Shown here: piece by piece, positions 27,212 through 37,373 of the stretch | How positions within the stretch are numbered: the first letter of the stretch is position 1 | Layout: the number at the start of each line of letters is the position of its first letter | Assembly (NCBI GenBank): GCA_024279935.1 | Contig: JAJRQZ010000135.1 | Span: 1-64,000, forward strand | Reading direction: 5' to 3' | From: Bacteroidota bacterium | GTDB lineage: Bacteria; Bacteroidota; Bacteroidia; Bacteroidales; F082 | Length of the DNA stretch: 64,000 bases | Made by a program: the position numbers and the translations under genes | Notes under the pieces: model-generated | Databases searched by the model: none | Seen by the model: only the letters and a program-made list of their open reading frames with translations | Told to the model about the DNA's origin: nothing

Positions 27212-29743
27212 TTATTTTTTTCTGGTGATTTTTATCGAGATATCATCTTTTTTTGAATCATAGCCTATAGTTATGGAATCGCCTTTTTTCAATGAGGTTT
27301 TAATAATCTCTTCAGCCAGTGGGTCTTCGATATACTTTTGTATAGCCCGTTTCAAAGGACGCGCCCCGAATTGTTCGTCCCATCCGTTTTCGATCAAATA
27401 ATCCTTTGCTTTTGTATTAGCCCTTATTTTATAGCCCATCAGCTCCACACGTTTATAAAGATAAGAGAGCTCTATGTCAATAATCTTGTAAATAGCCTCT
27501 TTATCAAGGGATTCGAATATTACCACATCATCTATCCTGTTCAGGAATTCAGGGGCAAAGGCACGTTTTAATGCGTTTTCTATAACTCCTTTGGCATGGT
27601 TGGACTTGCTTTCTTTCTTGGCCTGGGTGGAAAACCCTACTCCTTGGCCAAAGTCTTTAAGCTGGCGCGACCCAATGTTGGATGTCATAATGATTATGGT
27701 ATTCTTAAAATCAACCTTTCTGCCGTAGCTATCGGTTAAAACACCATCGTCGAGAACCTGGAGCAGGAGGTGGAAAACGTCAGGATGTGCTTTTTCTATC
27801 TCGTCGAGAAGTACTATCGAATAGGGTTTTCGCCTGACTTTCTCGGTAAGTTGCCCACCTTCTTCATAGCCAACATAACCGGGAGGGGCCCCGACCAAAC
27901 GGGATACCGCGAACTTTTCCATATATTCGCTCATATCAACTCTAATCAAGGCATCCTCCGTATCGAACAAAAACCTGGCGAGGAGCTTGGCAAGATATGT
28001 TTTGCCAACGCCGGTGGCGCCTAAAAAAATAAAAGAGCCTATTGGTTTATTGGGGTCTTTGAGCCCGGCACGATTACGCTTTATGGCTTTAACAACTTTC
28101 ATGACAGCATCATCCTGGCCTATAATCTCAGTTTGGAGGACTTTTTCCATATTGATGAGCTTATTGCTTTCCGACTGTGCTATGTTCGTCAGTGGAATGC
28201 CCGTCATCATGGCGACAACTTCCGCAACATTCTGGTCACTCACCATCTCGCGATGGATCTTGGCTTCCGCCTCCCATTTTTTCTTTGCTTTCTCCAATTC
28301 GTCGCCATAACGCCTTTCAAGATCCCTGAACTGGGCCGCCTCTTCAAATTTCTGGCTTTTTATGGCCGAGGTTTTCTTTAATTTCAGCTCCTCGATGGCA
28401 CCTTCAAGGTTTATTACTTCTGCCGGCACGTGGATATTGCTTATATGGACCCTGGATCCTGCTTCGTCTAGTGCATCTATCGCCTTATCCGGCAGATAAC
28501 GGTCGCTAATATACCTGTTTGTTAGGCTAACGCAAGCATTTATGGCGTCAGGACTATATTTTACTAGATGGTGGTCCTCATATTTTTCCTTGATATTGTT
28601 CAAGATCTCGATGGTTTCCTCTGTATCTGTCGGTTCCACCAGGACTTTTTGAAACCGCCTTTCCAAGGCACCGTCTTTTTCGATATACTGGCGGTATTCG
28701 TCTAAGGTTGTCGCACCTATACATTGTAGTTCCCCGCGAGCCAGGGCAGGTTTGAACATATTGCTTGCGTCCAGCGAACCTGAAGCATTTCCTGCCCCTA
28801 CAATTGTATGTATCTCGTCGATGAACAATATTATGTCGGGATTCTTGGTGAGCTCGTTCAGGACAGCCTTCATCCTCTCCTCGAACTGACCTCTATATTT
28901 GGTCCCGGCGACAAGCGATGCCAGGTCGAGGGTTATCAACCTCTTGTTGAACAAGGCCCTGGAGACTTTCCTCTCGGTTATCCTCAATGCCAGGCCTTCT
29001 GCAATGGCCGACTTCCCAACTCCGGGCTCACCTATCAATATGGGGTTGTTTTTTTTCCGCCTGCTCAAAACCTGAGCAACCCTCTCCAGTTCTTTTTCCC
29101 TTCCGACTATCGGGTCAAGCCTGCCTTCCTCGGCAAATTTTGTGAGGTCCCTTCCAAAATTATCGAGGACCGGGGTTTTCGATTTCGGAGCAGTTGTGGG
29201 TTTCGGGCTTCTGCCAAAACCGCTGCCACCGGTCTCGCCCGGTTCGTCCTCGGTAGGCCCTTGAATCGACGATGTCGGCTCAATTAGGTCGGGGTATTCG
29301 TCCTTTTCTTTTTTTATCGATGACAGCTCTTGTTTTAAACTAGCGTAATCAACACCCATATTATTTAGCTTCAGAGTTGCGATATTATTGTCGTCTTTTA
29401 GTATTGCCAACAGAAGATGCTCTGTGCCAATTAGTTCGCTATTAAAAACCCTGGCCTCCAAATAAGTTAGCTTTAATGCTTTTTCGGCTTGCTTCACAAG
29501 AGGTATGTTTTCAAGGCTAACGCTGTTGCCCTTGGGGTTTTTAACACTATCCTCTATGTCCTTCTTGCATTTTTCAACCTCCACACCAAAAAACTTAAGC
29601 AATTGAACGGCCATCCCGTTACCTTCCCTTAAAATCCCGAGTAATAAATGTTCAAGTCCGATATAATTATTTCCCAGCCTAACCGCTTCTTCCCTGCTAT
29701 AAGAAAGAACATCCTTAACGCGCTTAGAAAATTTAGCTTCCAT
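27212..29743 (-). CDS. clpC: ClpC-type AAA+ chaperone/protease ATPase subunit
   Basis: An 843-residue HSP100 unfoldase that feeds substrates to ClpP. In order: two Clp N-terminal repeats (about 1-75 and 78-145), a charged linker, AAA1 with Walker A GEPGVGKS at 238-245, a middle UVR-like coiled segment ([18 protein letters not shown]), and AAA2 with GATGVGKT. The ClpP-docking VGF loop is visible in GQGVGFSTQ. The UVR-like middle domain separates ClpC from ClpA and ClpB. It is transcribed divergently from gyrA. No mcsB or ctsR adaptor genes are adjacent. Confidence 0.95.
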   Translation of the reverse strand: MEAKFSKRVKDVLSYSREEAVRLGNNYIGLEHLLLGILREGNGMAVQLLKFFGVEVEKCKKDIEDSVKNPKGNSVSLENIPLVKQAEKALKLTYLEARVFNSELIGTEHLLLAILKDDNNIATLKLNNMGVDYASLKQELSSIKKEKDEYPDLIEPTSSIQGPTEDEPGETGGSGFGRSPKPTTAPKSKTPVLDNFGRDLTKFAEEGRLDPIVGREKELERVAQVLSRRKKNNPILIGEPGVGKSAIAEGLALRITERKVSRALFNKRLITLDLASLVAGTKYRGQFEERMKAVLNELTKNPDIILFIDEIHTIVGAGNASGSLDASNMFKPALARGELQCIGATTLDEYRQYIEKDGALERRFQKVLVEPTDTEETIEILNNIKEKYEDHHLVKYSPDAINACVSLTNRYISDRYLPDKAIDALDEAGSRVHISNIHVPAEVINLEGAIEELKLKKTSAIKSQKFEEAAQFRDLERRYGDELEKAKKKWEAEAKIHREMVSDQNVAEVVAMMTGIPLTNIAQSESNKLINMEKVLQTEIIGQDDAVMKVVKAIKRNRAGLKDPNKPIGSFIFLGATGVGKTYLAKLLARFLFDTEDALIRVDMSEYMEKFAVSRLVGAPPGYVGYEEGGQLTEKVRRKPYSIVLLDEIEKAHPDVFHLLLQVLDDGVLTDSYGRKVDFKNTIIIMTSNIGSRQLKDFGQGVGFSTQAKKESKSNHAKGVIENALKRAFAPEFLNRIDDVVIFESLDKEAIYKIIDIELSYLYKRVELMGYKIRANTKAKDYLIENGWDEQFGARPLKRAIQKYIEDPLAEEIIKTSLKKGDSITIGYDSKKDDISIKITRKK

Positions 29744-29769
29744 ATTATTATTTATAATTATTTTAAATG

Positions 29770-29777
29770 CAAAACTA
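29770..29777 (-). promoter_or_regulatory. -7 box for clpC
   Basis: On the minus strand the sequence reads TAGTTTTG, an exact TAnnTTTG match, 26 bp upstream of the clpC start codon. No heat-shock CIRCE element is seen in the 257-bp divergent region. Confidence 0.5.
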
Positions 29778-29955
29778 CATAATACTAAAACACCATATAG
29801 TTTTTTTTATAAAAATCAAGAAATTTCTTGTTTAACAAAAATATGAATAGCAAAAAGCACGCAACTAATTTCATCTTTGAATTGTTAACATCCAACTGTT
29901 AAAATAAATAGCTTTCAGGAAACTTAAAAAACGATGATTATTGGTCTAATTTTCG

Positions 29956-29963
29956 TATTTTTG
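29956..29963 (+). promoter_or_regulatory. -7 box for gyrA
   Basis: TATTTTTG matches TAnnTTTG, 37 bp before the gyrA ATG. The -33 element at the normal spacing is weak (CGATGA). Confidence 0.45.
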
Positions 29964-30000
29964 CCACCTATTTATTTAAAGGACAAATCATATAGTTTTT

Positions 30001-32586
30001 ATGGAAAATGTTTTTGAAGGTGAAAGGATTGTAAAGGTTAATATCGAAAATCAGATGAAGTCTGCTTATATCGACTATTCCATGTCGGTAATTGTATCAA
30101 GGGCGCTTCCTGATGTAAGGGATGGATTAAAACCTGTTCACCGCAGAGTATTATTCGGAATGCACGAACTAGGAGTGTTTTCCAACCGACCATATAAAAA
30201 ATCAGCAAGGATAGTAGGGGAGGTGCTGGGTAAGTATCATCCCCACGGAGACACATCGGTTTACGACTCAATGGTGCGGATGGCACAAGAGTGGTCGCTT
30301 AGATACCCCTTGGTGGAAGGGCAGGGCAACTTTGGTTCCATCGACGGCGATAATCCTGCCGCCATGCGTTATACTGAGGCCAGGCTCAGGAAAATTGCCG
30401 AGGAAATGCTTGTTGACATCGACAAAGACACTGTTGAACACCAACTCAACTTCGACGACAGCCTGAAGGAGCCTACGGTACTGCCGACACAAATCCCAAA
30501 CTTGCTGATAAACGGGGCCTCCGGTATTGCCGTTGGTATGGCCACCAATATGCCGCCCCACAACCTATCGCAAGTTATTGATGCAACTATTGCATATATC
30601 GACAACAACGACATTGATGTAATGGACCTTGGCAGGATAGTCCAGGCCCCGGATTTTCCGACAGGCGGTATTATTTATGGTTACGAAGGTGTTATAAATG
30701 CCTTTACCACCGGCAGGGGACGTGTGATGATGCGAGGTGAGCTTACGGTTGAAGAGACTAAGTCGGGCAGGGAGAGAATTATTGCCACGTCTATTCCTTA
30801 CCAGGTCAACAAAGCCGAGATGATCAGGAAAACAGCCGATTTGGTGAACGAAAAAAAACTGGTCGGCATTTCCGATATCAACGATGAATCGGACAGGAAC
30901 GGCATGAGGATAGTTTATGACCTCAAAAGGGATGCAATTACAAGCATCGTCATGAACAAGCTATATCAAATGACTGCCCTGCAAAGCTCATTCAGCGTTA
31001 ATAATGTCGCCCTTGTCCATGGTCGGCCTAAAATGCTGAACCTGAAGGATATGATCTTGCATTTCGTTAATCACCGACATGAGGTTGTAGTTCGCAGGAC
31101 GGAATATGATTTAAAAGAGGCCAGGAAAAAAGCCCATATTCTGGAAGGTTTGCTAATCGCACTGGATAAGTTGGACGAGGTAATTAAATTGATCAGGGCA
31201 TCTAAAACCCCCGAAGAAGCAAGAAACAGCCTTATAGGAAGATTCGAACTTAGTGAACCGCAGGCAAGGGCAATCCTGGATATGCGCCTTCAGAAACTAA
31301 CAGGCCTCGAGCGCGATAAAATCAAAGCTGATTACGAAGCTCTCCTTAAACTAATTGATTGGCTGAACGAAATTCTTGGTAGCGAGGAACTTAGGATGAA
31401 CATAATTAAGGAAGAACTGCTGGCAATAAAGGAAAAATATGGCGATGCACGTCGCAGCAAAATAGTTTATACTGCCGAAGACATTAGTTTAGAAGATGTT
31501 ATCCCGGACGAAAAAGTGGTGATTACGATCTCCAGCATGGGATATATCAAGAGAACTCCCCTAACGGAATACAGGATACAGAATAGGGGAGGGCGCGGTT
31601 CGAGAGGGAGCACAACGAGAAATGAGGATTTCCTCGAGCATCTTTTCGTGGCAACCAACCATAATTATCTATTACTGTTTACTGAAAAAGGCAAAGTGTT
31701 CTGGCTCAGGGTATTCGAGGTTCCGGAAGGAGCAAAGACCTCCAAGGGTCGTGCCATACAGAACCTTATTAATATTGGCCAGGATGATGTGGTTAAAGCA
31801 TTTATCAACACCAAAAGCCTCAAGGACGAAGACTATATCAACAATAATTTTATCATTCTTGCAACTAAAAAGGGTGTTATCAAGAAAACTTCGCTCGAAG
31901 CTTATTCGCGACCGCGTCAAAATGGTATAAACGCCATCACCATAAGGGAAGGCGATGAATTACTACAAGCCAAATTAACAAGTGGCAGCAGCGAAGTCAT
32001 ACTTGCCAAAAAATCGGGCAGGGCCATTCGTTTCAACGAATCAACCGTAAGGCCAATGGGAAGGAATGCTGCCGGTGTTAAAGGTGTAACGCTTGAAAAC
32101 GAAAATGACGAGGTAATAGGCATGATTTGTCTTGAAGGTGAAGGACATAATGTGCTTGTCGTATCCCAAAAAGGTTATGGCAAACGGTCAGATCTCGACG
32201 ATTACCGTGTTACAAATAGGGGGGGCAAAGGAGTGAAAACCCTGAATATCACCGACAAAACCGGTTACTTGATCGCTATAAAAGATGTAACTGAATTTGA
32301 TAACCTTATGATCATCAATGCTTCGGGCATAACTATCCGTATGGCTGTGGAGGATATGAGGGTTATGGGAAGGGCAACCCAGGGCGTCAGGCTTATTAAG
32401 CTTGGCGAAAACGACGAGATCGCCGCCGTGGCAAAAGTTGAGATTACCGAAGAAGACTCCAAGGACTTGATTGATGAAAAGGATTCGGACGAGCCTGATG
32501 CTGCAGAGGAAAATACTGAGACTACAAATACTGATCATGAGAAAGGGGATGGTGAAAATGGCAAGCCGGAAGTTCCTGCCGAATAA
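30001..32586 (+). CDS. gyrA: DNA gyrase subunit A
   Basis: An 861-residue breakage-reunion subunit of the supercoiling type II topoisomerase. Catalytic Tyr124 is in [10 protein letters not shown]. In the quinolone-determining region [10 protein letters not shown], the residues equivalent to E. coli Ser83, Ala84 and Asp87 are Thr85, Ser86 and Asp89. The C-terminal propeller carries a degenerate GyrA box (TNRGGKG, where QRRGGKG is canonical) near residue 740, which still marks it as gyrase rather than ParC, since repeated propeller blades follow it. The last 45 residues are an acidic tail typical of Bacteroidota. No gyrB lies in the window. Confidence 0.96.
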   Translation: MENVFEGERIVKVNIENQMKSAYIDYSMSVIVSRALPDVRDGLKPVHRRVLFGMHELGVFSNRPYKKSARIVGEVLGKYHPHGDTSVYDSMVRMAQEWSLRYPLVEGQGNFGSIDGDNPAAMRYTEARLRKIAEEMLVDIDKDTVEHQLNFDDSLKEPTVLPTQIPNLLINGASGIAVGMATNMPPHNLSQVIDATIAYIDNNDIDVMDLGRIVQAPDFPTGGIIYGYEGVINAFTTGRGRVMMRGELTVEETKSGRERIIATSIPYQVNKAEMIRKTADLVNEKKLVGISDINDESDRNGMRIVYDLKRDAITSIVMNKLYQMTALQSSFSVNNVALVHGRPKMLNLKDMILHFVNHRHEVVVRRTEYDLKEARKKAHILEGLLIALDKLDEVIKLIRASKTPEEARNSLIGRFELSEPQARAILDMRLQKLTGLERDKIKADYEALLKLIDWLNEILGSEELRMNIIKEELLAIKEKYGDARRSKIVYTAEDISLEDVIPDEKVVITISSMGYIKRTPLTEYRIQNRGGRGSRGSTTRNEDFLEHLFVATNHNYLLLFTEKGKVFWLRVFEVPEGAKTSKGRAIQNLINIGQDDVVKAFINTKSLKDEDYINNNFIILATKKGVIKKTSLEAYSRPRQNGINAITIREGDELLQAKLTSGSSEVILAKKSGRAIRFNESTVRPMGRNAAGVKGVTLENENDEVIGMICLEGEGHNVLVVSQKGYGKRSDLDDYRVTNRGGKGVKTLNITDKTGYLIAIKDVTEFDNLMIINASGITIRMAVEDMRVMGRATQGVRLIKLGENDEIAAVAKVEITEEDSKDLIDEKDSDEPDAAEENTETTNTDHEKGDGENGKPEVPAE

Positions 32587-32624
32587 TTCCGGTAATTGTA
32601 ATATTTCTAAATTAGGGTATAATA

Positions 32625-32654
32625 TTTGAAGTAATACGAATATAAATATATTTG
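32625..32654 (+). promoter_or_regulatory. Complete Bacteroidota promoter before the TPR gene
   Basis: TTTG at 32625-32628, an 18-bp spacer and TATATTTG at 32647-32654, both elements exact. The ATG follows 25 bp later. This implies that the TPR gene can be transcribed apart from gyrA. Confidence 0.65.
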
Positions 32655-32679
32655 CAACCTTTTTAAAAATACAAATACG

Positions 32680-33810
32680 ATGAAAAGAGTAACATTATTG
32701 TTAGGGCTAAGTATGATGTTGAGTATATCATTTACTCAAAACTTCGAAAGAACCTCAGCCTACAACTACAACAGGGACGGAAAGCTTGACAAAGCAAAAG
32801 AGTCGATCGATAAAGCCGCGGCACACGAGAAAACCATGAACGACGCAAAAACCTGGCTTTATAAGGGCTTGATTTACTATAATATAGCTCAAAGTCCGCT
32901 TCCTGCATACAGCAAACTGGATTCAAATGCCGCAAAAGTCTCCTACGAGGCCTTTTTGAAAGCAAAAGAGCTTGATGTTAAAGGTAAGTTGAAAAAAGAC
33001 ATTGAATCAAACCTCAAGAACTTAGTTAATGTTTTTTACATTGAAGGCGGGAAAAAATTCCAGGAGAAAGAATATAAGGCTGCCATAGATGATTTTGAGA
33101 ATGCTTTTAATATAGCCCAGTCGGCTGGTAGGTTTGATACGATTGCCGCATTTAATATCGGTATGGCAGGTGTGATGTCGAAAAATCCTGAAATTGCTGC
33201 CGAATACCTTCAAAAGTGTATTGATGTCGATTTTGCCGACCCCAGGGTTTATATGTTTTATAACCGCTCTGCCAAACAGTTGGGCGACACGGCAAAAGCT
33301 ATTGAGATCCTAAATATGGGACGTGAAAAATTCCCAAACGAATTAAGCTTGCTATTGGAGCAGGCACAGCTTTATCTTGAGAAAGGCGAAACCGAGCTTC
33401 TGCAGAAAAGCTTGTTGGCAGCTATTGAGAAAGATCCTACAAACTCTAATTTGTTTTTCCTCTTGGGTAAAACATACGACGATACCAAGGATTTTGAGAA
33501 TGCCGAACTATATTATAAAAAAGCATCGGAAGTAAATCCTGACTTTTTTGAAGCATATTATAATATAGGAGCAATTTATGTAAACAAAGCTGCTGAGCTT
33601 CAAAGCGAAGCTAGTGAGTTACCTTTGGATAAAATGAAGGAATACGATGCATTGAACGCCGAAGCAGACATAAACCTTGAAAATGCCTTACCATATCTGG
33701 AGAAATCATTTGAGTTAAACCCAGATGATATTTATACCAGAAACGCTCTTAAAGAAGCTTATATCCGTTTAAAAATGAATGATAAACTCGAAGAGTTGAA
33801 TAATAAATAG
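32680..33810 (+). CDS. Exported tetratricopeptide-repeat protein
   Basis: A 376-residue protein with a short signal peptide (cleavage near SFTQN) followed by six to eight tetratricopeptide helix pairs, seen as ANFYNRGKxDKA-like and GKTYDDTKDFENAELYYKKASEVNPDFFEAYYNIGAIY-type patterns. TPR scaffolds mediate protein-protein contact in the periplasm; the partner is unknown. The gene has its own complete promoter and ends at a hairpin shared with the convergent YwbE gene. Confidence 0.85.
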   Translation: MKRVTLLLGLSMMLSISFTQNFERTSAYNYNRDGKLDKAKESIDKAAAHEKTMNDAKTWLYKGLIYYNIAQSPLPAYSKLDSNAAKVSYEAFLKAKELDVKGKLKKDIESNLKNLVNVFYIEGGKKFQEKEYKAAIDDFENAFNIAQSAGRFDTIAAFNIGMAGVMSKNPEIAAEYLQKCIDVDFADPRVYMFYNRSAKQLGDTAKAIEILNMGREKFPNELSLLLEQAQLYLEKGETELLQKSLLAAIEKDPTNSNLFFLLGKTYDDTKDFENAELYYKKASEVNPDFFEAYYNIGAIYVNKAAELQSEASELPLDKMKEYDALNAEADINLENALPYLEKSFELNPDDIYTRNALKEAYIRLKMNDKLEELNNK

Positions 33811-33834
33811 GCAGATATTTTTTAAATTGCTTAT

Positions 33835-33869
33835 GAAAAGAGGGGCCTCCAATTTATGTCCCTCTTTTC
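33835..33869. terminator. Hairpin terminator between convergent genes
   Basis: GAAAAGAGGG at 33835-33844 pairs perfectly with CCCTCTTTTC at 33860-33869 across a 15-base loop, followed on the plus strand by TTATTTATTT. Stem A/T runs on both sides allow it to stop the rightward TPR transcript and possibly the leftward YwbE transcript. Confidence 0.65.
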
Positions 33870-34007
33870 TTATTTATTTACTATTTAACATAATATTAAT
33901 TATAGGACATTTATTCCCGTCTGTATTTTAAATCAATAAACTGATAATCTGTCAACTATGGAATTAATTCTAGAACTTAAGTCCTAAAATATTTAATTTC
34001 GATAGGA

Positions 34008-34211
34008 TTATTCATTTTTATCTCTTACTTCCCTGACCCTACCGACACGTCCATCCTCGAGCATTACTTTTATTCCATGTGGATGTTCGGTTGGTTTGGT
34101 GAGTATTCTCTTCACAACCCCAACGGTAAGTATGCCGCTCGTCTGCTTGCTTTTTAATACTATGGCCACATACTGGCCTACTTTAATCTCGTTCCTTTTA
34201 ATTGTATCCAT
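34008..34211 (-). CDS. ywbE: YwbE family protein
   Basis: A 67-residue cytoplasmic protein of the YwbE (DUF2196) family, recognised by VGQYVAIVLKSKQTSG, VKRILTKPTEHPHGIKVMLEDG and GRVREV. The fold is a small basic beta barrel of KOW/SH3 type; function is unknown. It is the last gene of a leftward run, one base after the stop of the 103-residue unknown gene. Confidence 0.9.
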   Translation of the reverse strand: MDTIKRNEIKVGQYVAIVLKSKQTSGILTVGVVKRILTKPTEHPHGIKVMLEDGRVGRVREVRDKNE

Positions 34212-34212
34212 T

Positions 34213-34524
34213 TTAAGTCAAATGTTTATCGGTGTTTACAGCAACAATATCTATATCGTTTTCTGTAAGATATTTAACTGTTTTGCTGCATATTGGCCCG
34301 CTTATTATCAAACTTACTTTAAGTTTGTCTTCTTTCGACCTCAATGCATTGGCCATATCCAGTATTTGTTTCCCGTCTTTCATTATCAACCTGGATTTCC
34401 TCATTTTCACTATCCCTAAATTACCGGATGAGAGCCTTACTAACTTCTGCCTTTTGCTCAGTCCGAATTCCACTGAGTCAGCTTCAACATATTTATCCAT
34501 TGTTTTATTAATGTTTATTGCCAA
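34213..34524 (-). CDS. Small protein of unknown function (103 aa)
   Basis: Not recognised. A soluble, basic protein without signal peptide. The N-terminal half is strand-rich (DSVEFGLSKRQKLVRLSSG), the C-terminal half looks like a Rossmann-type strand-helix-strand unit (KVSLIISGPICSKTVKYLTENDIDIVAV) with one Cys. Its first 17 bases overlap the end of the M19-like gene and its stop lies one base before ywbE, so the three are very likely translated together. Confidence 0.65.
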   Translation of the reverse strand: MAININKTMDKYVEADSVEFGLSKRQKLVRLSSGNLGIVKMRKSRLIMKDGKQILDMANALRSKEDKLKVSLIISGPICSKTVKYLTENDIDIVAVNTDKHLT

Positions 34525-36166
34525 ATCTTAAAAAATCGTCGTGGTAATACTTTTTAAGGAAATCCATACTGTTGGAGTGAAATATTTTATTTATTATCAC
34601 ATCGTTCGAATACCCGAATTTAAGATGCGATAACCTTCCGGCATCAATGCTTATGCCTTCAAGATTAGTCGTTAGCCCAATAAATGACATTAATTGGGCT
34701 TTCAGTTTACTGAATCCGCTCGCAAGCACATAATCGTCGAGGGCATCTATCATCCCGTCGAAATCGGAGCCTATGCAAATCATGTCCCAGGCCTTCTTCT
34801 CGTTAATGACATCGACGATATGAAAAAATGCAGAGATTATGCTTAATAAGTATTCGTTACGGTTTTTTGCTTCAAGTTTCTGTATTTCTGTGCTTTGCGG
34901 ATCGTGTTTTTTTAACTTCCGTATTTTTTTCTTGTTCTTGTTTATCTTAAGCCTTGATTTAAAACCAATTAGCCGGGCTTCGTTAAGAATAATCCCGATA
35001 ATCCCATCCGATTTATAAATCATCCTTATGTCTTCGTCAAAAAGATTTATATCGCCAGCATTGAAATAGAGTTCCTCCATTTCTTCCCTAGGCACAGGCA
35101 AATAGGAATTACGCCCGTTAACTGCCGAATGGCTAGATATTATAGGAAATACATCATTGTTCCTATAATATTTTTCTTTAAATATCTTATAGAAAACCCT
35201 TCTGGATTTTATGCTTAAATGCTTAATATCTATTAATATACGACGTTTATTAGGAGATTTTTCGAGTAATTTGTATAAAACCTCCTTCCCGAGTTTCGTG
35301 AACTTCCTGTTTTTGCCCCTGTTTTGGTTCAACACCAGGTCGCCTCCAAGACTTAAGCTATCGGCATGGCCACATAGCAAATTCCAGAAATGATGAGCAA
35401 AGGTGATGTAAAACGGGCAATGCTCGAAGATTACTTCCGTGTCTGTCCCATCAATATCTATAATTACGGGTTTAGTTCCTTTTAAGATATCTATATTGTT
35501 GAATATTATACTTTTATACTTCAGGTACTCAGGAAATTTCTTTTTATTGAGTTTTCTGAAAGGGGTTTTTTTAAGATCTGTATAATTATCGAACCCGATT
35601 AATGAATGGCAGCCTTCAATATTGATGACCAATGCAATGGAAGTATTATCATCGCTAAAGCCAATCCCAGCCAGATCGTCGTAACTGCTAGCGATAAAAA
35701 ACACATTCCCATTATGTCCTGATTCAGCCGAAGCAGATTTCAAATAGTAATATTCGGAGGCAAGATCAGTAAAATAGTTCACCGCCTTGTTGTTTTCGAT
35801 ATCATCTATCATACTTACAACAACTTCTGCGTTTAGTCCGCTACTGCATACTGCCGAACTGGCAAAAATCTCCTTGCTGATAATAATTTGGGTTATGTTG
35901 TTTTCGTCGAACCATCCCCTTTCTATGGGATAAAGGCTTGCGAACAAAAGCCCTACCCTACCCTTTTTACATGCGTCCAGATTCATCTGGGAATGCTTGA
36001 CCATCTCGCGGATCTGTTTCCCAAGGATTTTCGGAAGTTCTTTGCACTCTGAATTTTCAGGGATAAACTCCCAGAGGTTTTTTTTATCGGTAAAACGTAT
36101 ATTCGAATAAAAGGCCTTCATGCTTGGATGGCAATGCAAATCGGTAAAATAGTCTATATCAGTCAT
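34508..36166 (-). CDS. Peptidase M19 (membrane dipeptidase)-like metallohydrolase
   Basis: A 552-residue amidohydrolase-fold protein, longer than typical M19 dipeptidases (about 350-400). Metal-binding landmarks are present in order: HxH in DLHCHPS (His11, His13), the bridging Glu in INIEGCHSL, DIKHLS and ISSHSAVNG with their histidines, and the late Asp in IGSDFDGM. An extra helical, lysine-rich insert lies around residues 395-425. Renal dipeptidase relatives cleave dipeptides, but the substrate here is unknown. No signal peptide is present, so it is likely cytoplasmic. The gene is 25 bp downstream of an MFS transporter gene. Confidence 0.82.
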   Translation of the reverse strand: MTDIDYFTDLHCHPSMKAFYSNIRFTDKKNLWEFIPENSECKELPKILGKQIREMVKHSQMNLDACKKGRVGLLFASLYPIERGWFDENNITQIIISKEIFASSAVCSSGLNAEVVVSMIDDIENNKAVNYFTDLASEYYYLKSASAESGHNGNVFFIASSYDDLAGIGFSDDNTSIALVINIEGCHSLIGFDNYTDLKKTPFRKLNKKKFPEYLKYKSIIFNNIDILKGTKPVIIDIDGTDTEVIFEHCPFYITFAHHFWNLLCGHADSLSLGGDLVLNQNRGKNRKFTKLGKEVLYKLLEKSPNKRRILIDIKHLSIKSRRVFYKIFKEKYYRNNDVFPIISSHSAVNGRNSYLPVPREEMEELYFNAGDINLFDEDIRMIYKSDGIIGIILNEARLIGFKSRLKINKNKKKIRKLKKHDPQSTEIQKLEAKNRNEYLLSIISAFFHIVDVINEKKAWDMICIGSDFDGMIDALDDYVLASGFSKLKAQLMSFIGLTTNLEGISIDAGRLSHLKFGYSNDVIINKIFHSNSMDFLKKYYHDDFLRFGNKH

Positions 36167-36191
36167 AACATATTGGATATCAGCAATAAAG

Positions 36192-37373
36192 TTAAACAGA
36201 AGATTTTCTTTTCTTTAATAACAGCACAAATGGTATTGCTCCAACAGCAAGAAAAGAAGAAATTAGATATGTTCGTTCAAGTCCGATCCAATCGCCCAGT
36301 GCGCCGGCAAAAAAAACTGCCATTGCTGAAGAAACAAAACTAATTGTCATATAAATACTATTCATAATAACAGGCAGTTTCTCGGATACGTCTTGAACCA
36401 GTGCCATTAAAACAGGTCCGGGCGCAAACACGAAAACTCCCAGTAGCAATAGGAAAACAAAACTGACATATCCGGTCGAGTTTATGAAAAAGAACATCAA
36501 TATTGGCGATAAAATACTAATGATCAACAAAGTAGATTTTCTTCCCAAGCGATCAGAAATACTACCGGCTATGATGGTCCCACCTGCCCCAGCCAGTTGA
36601 AAAACTGCCAGGGCTGAATTTGCAAACCATAGGCTCTCCCCTTTCTCGGTATAAAAATAAGTTGGCAAAAAGGCGGTAAGGCTCGATTTCATAATTGCCC
36701 TGAAGAGAGTGATCCCTACCAATATCATGAAAAAAGGGAAATACTTCTTAATTGCCGAGAAATAAGCAGGTTTCGAATTAGATGTCTGCCTGAAGTCAGA
36801 GGATATCTTTACATCTCTTAATTTCAGGAATAATACGAAAGATGCAACCAGCCCAAAAGGTATCAATTTCCATGTCCCTTCCAGCCCCCATAGACTAACG
36901 GCAGCGGTGATGATAATTGGTCCGAGCGTACGAGCCATCTCACCACCGAACATAAAAAAGCTCATGCCTTTCCCTATGTGCTTGCCCGATAAATGCTTGA
37001 TCATCACCGGCGATGGCACATGAAACAGGGCAGCGCTTATCCCCATTATAAATAGCAATACAGAAACTATGGTGAACGAAGGTGCAACGCCCAACAGGCT
37101 CATTGACACAGCAGTAATTGCAGGTGTAAGAATGACGAAATACCTAGCGGCCGTGCGCTCGGCAATAATACCAATCAATGGGTTCAGGAACCATGGGACA
37201 CGCATGATGATGTCCCAAACGGAGGCAAGCGCAAGACTGATCCCGAATTTTTCGATCAATAATGGCCTGAGGGGAGCAAGAAAAGAGGAATAAATATCGT
37301 GGAGCATGTGGGTTGTCGAAACCAGTATGACTTTTGATGTCTCAAAACTACCCCCAAGCTTGCTTTTCTCCAT
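36192..37373 (-). CDS. MFS transporter
   Basis: A 393-residue major facilitator protein with about 12 hydrophobic helices. The loop 2-3 signature is loose, but SDRLGRKS in the middle loop region (about residue 250) is typical. FHVPSPVMIKHLSGKHIGKGMS resembles the fosmidomycin-resistance (Fsr) type of transporter. The substrate is unknown. Its ATG shares one base with the stop codon of the upstream secreted protein (TAATG), which suggests coupling. Confidence 0.85.
   Translation of the reverse strand: MEKSKLGGSFETSKVILVSTTHMLHDIYSSFLAPLRPLLIEKFGISLALASVWDIIMRVPWFLNPLIGIIAERTAARYFVILTPAITAVSMSLLGVAPSFTIVSVLLFIMGISAALFHVPSPVMIKHLSGKHIGKGMSFFMFGGEMARTLGPIIITAAVSLWGLEGTWKLIPFGLVASFVLFLKLRDVKISSDFRQTSNSKPAYFSAIKKYFPFFMILVGITLFRAIMKSSLTAFLPTYFYTEKGESLWFANSALAVFQLAGAGGTIIAGSISDRLGRKSTLLIISILSPILMFFFINSTGYVSFVFLLLLGVFVFAPGPVLMALVQDVSEKLPVIMNSIYMTISFVSSAMAVFFAGALGDWIGLERTYLISSFLAVGAIPFVLLLKKRKSSV

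Noticed and set aside
30238-30270. Possible quinolone-resistance substitution in GyrA (Thr85 where E. coli has Ser83)
   Set aside because: Thr at this position is common in wild-type enzymes outside Enterobacteria, so resistance cannot be claimed.
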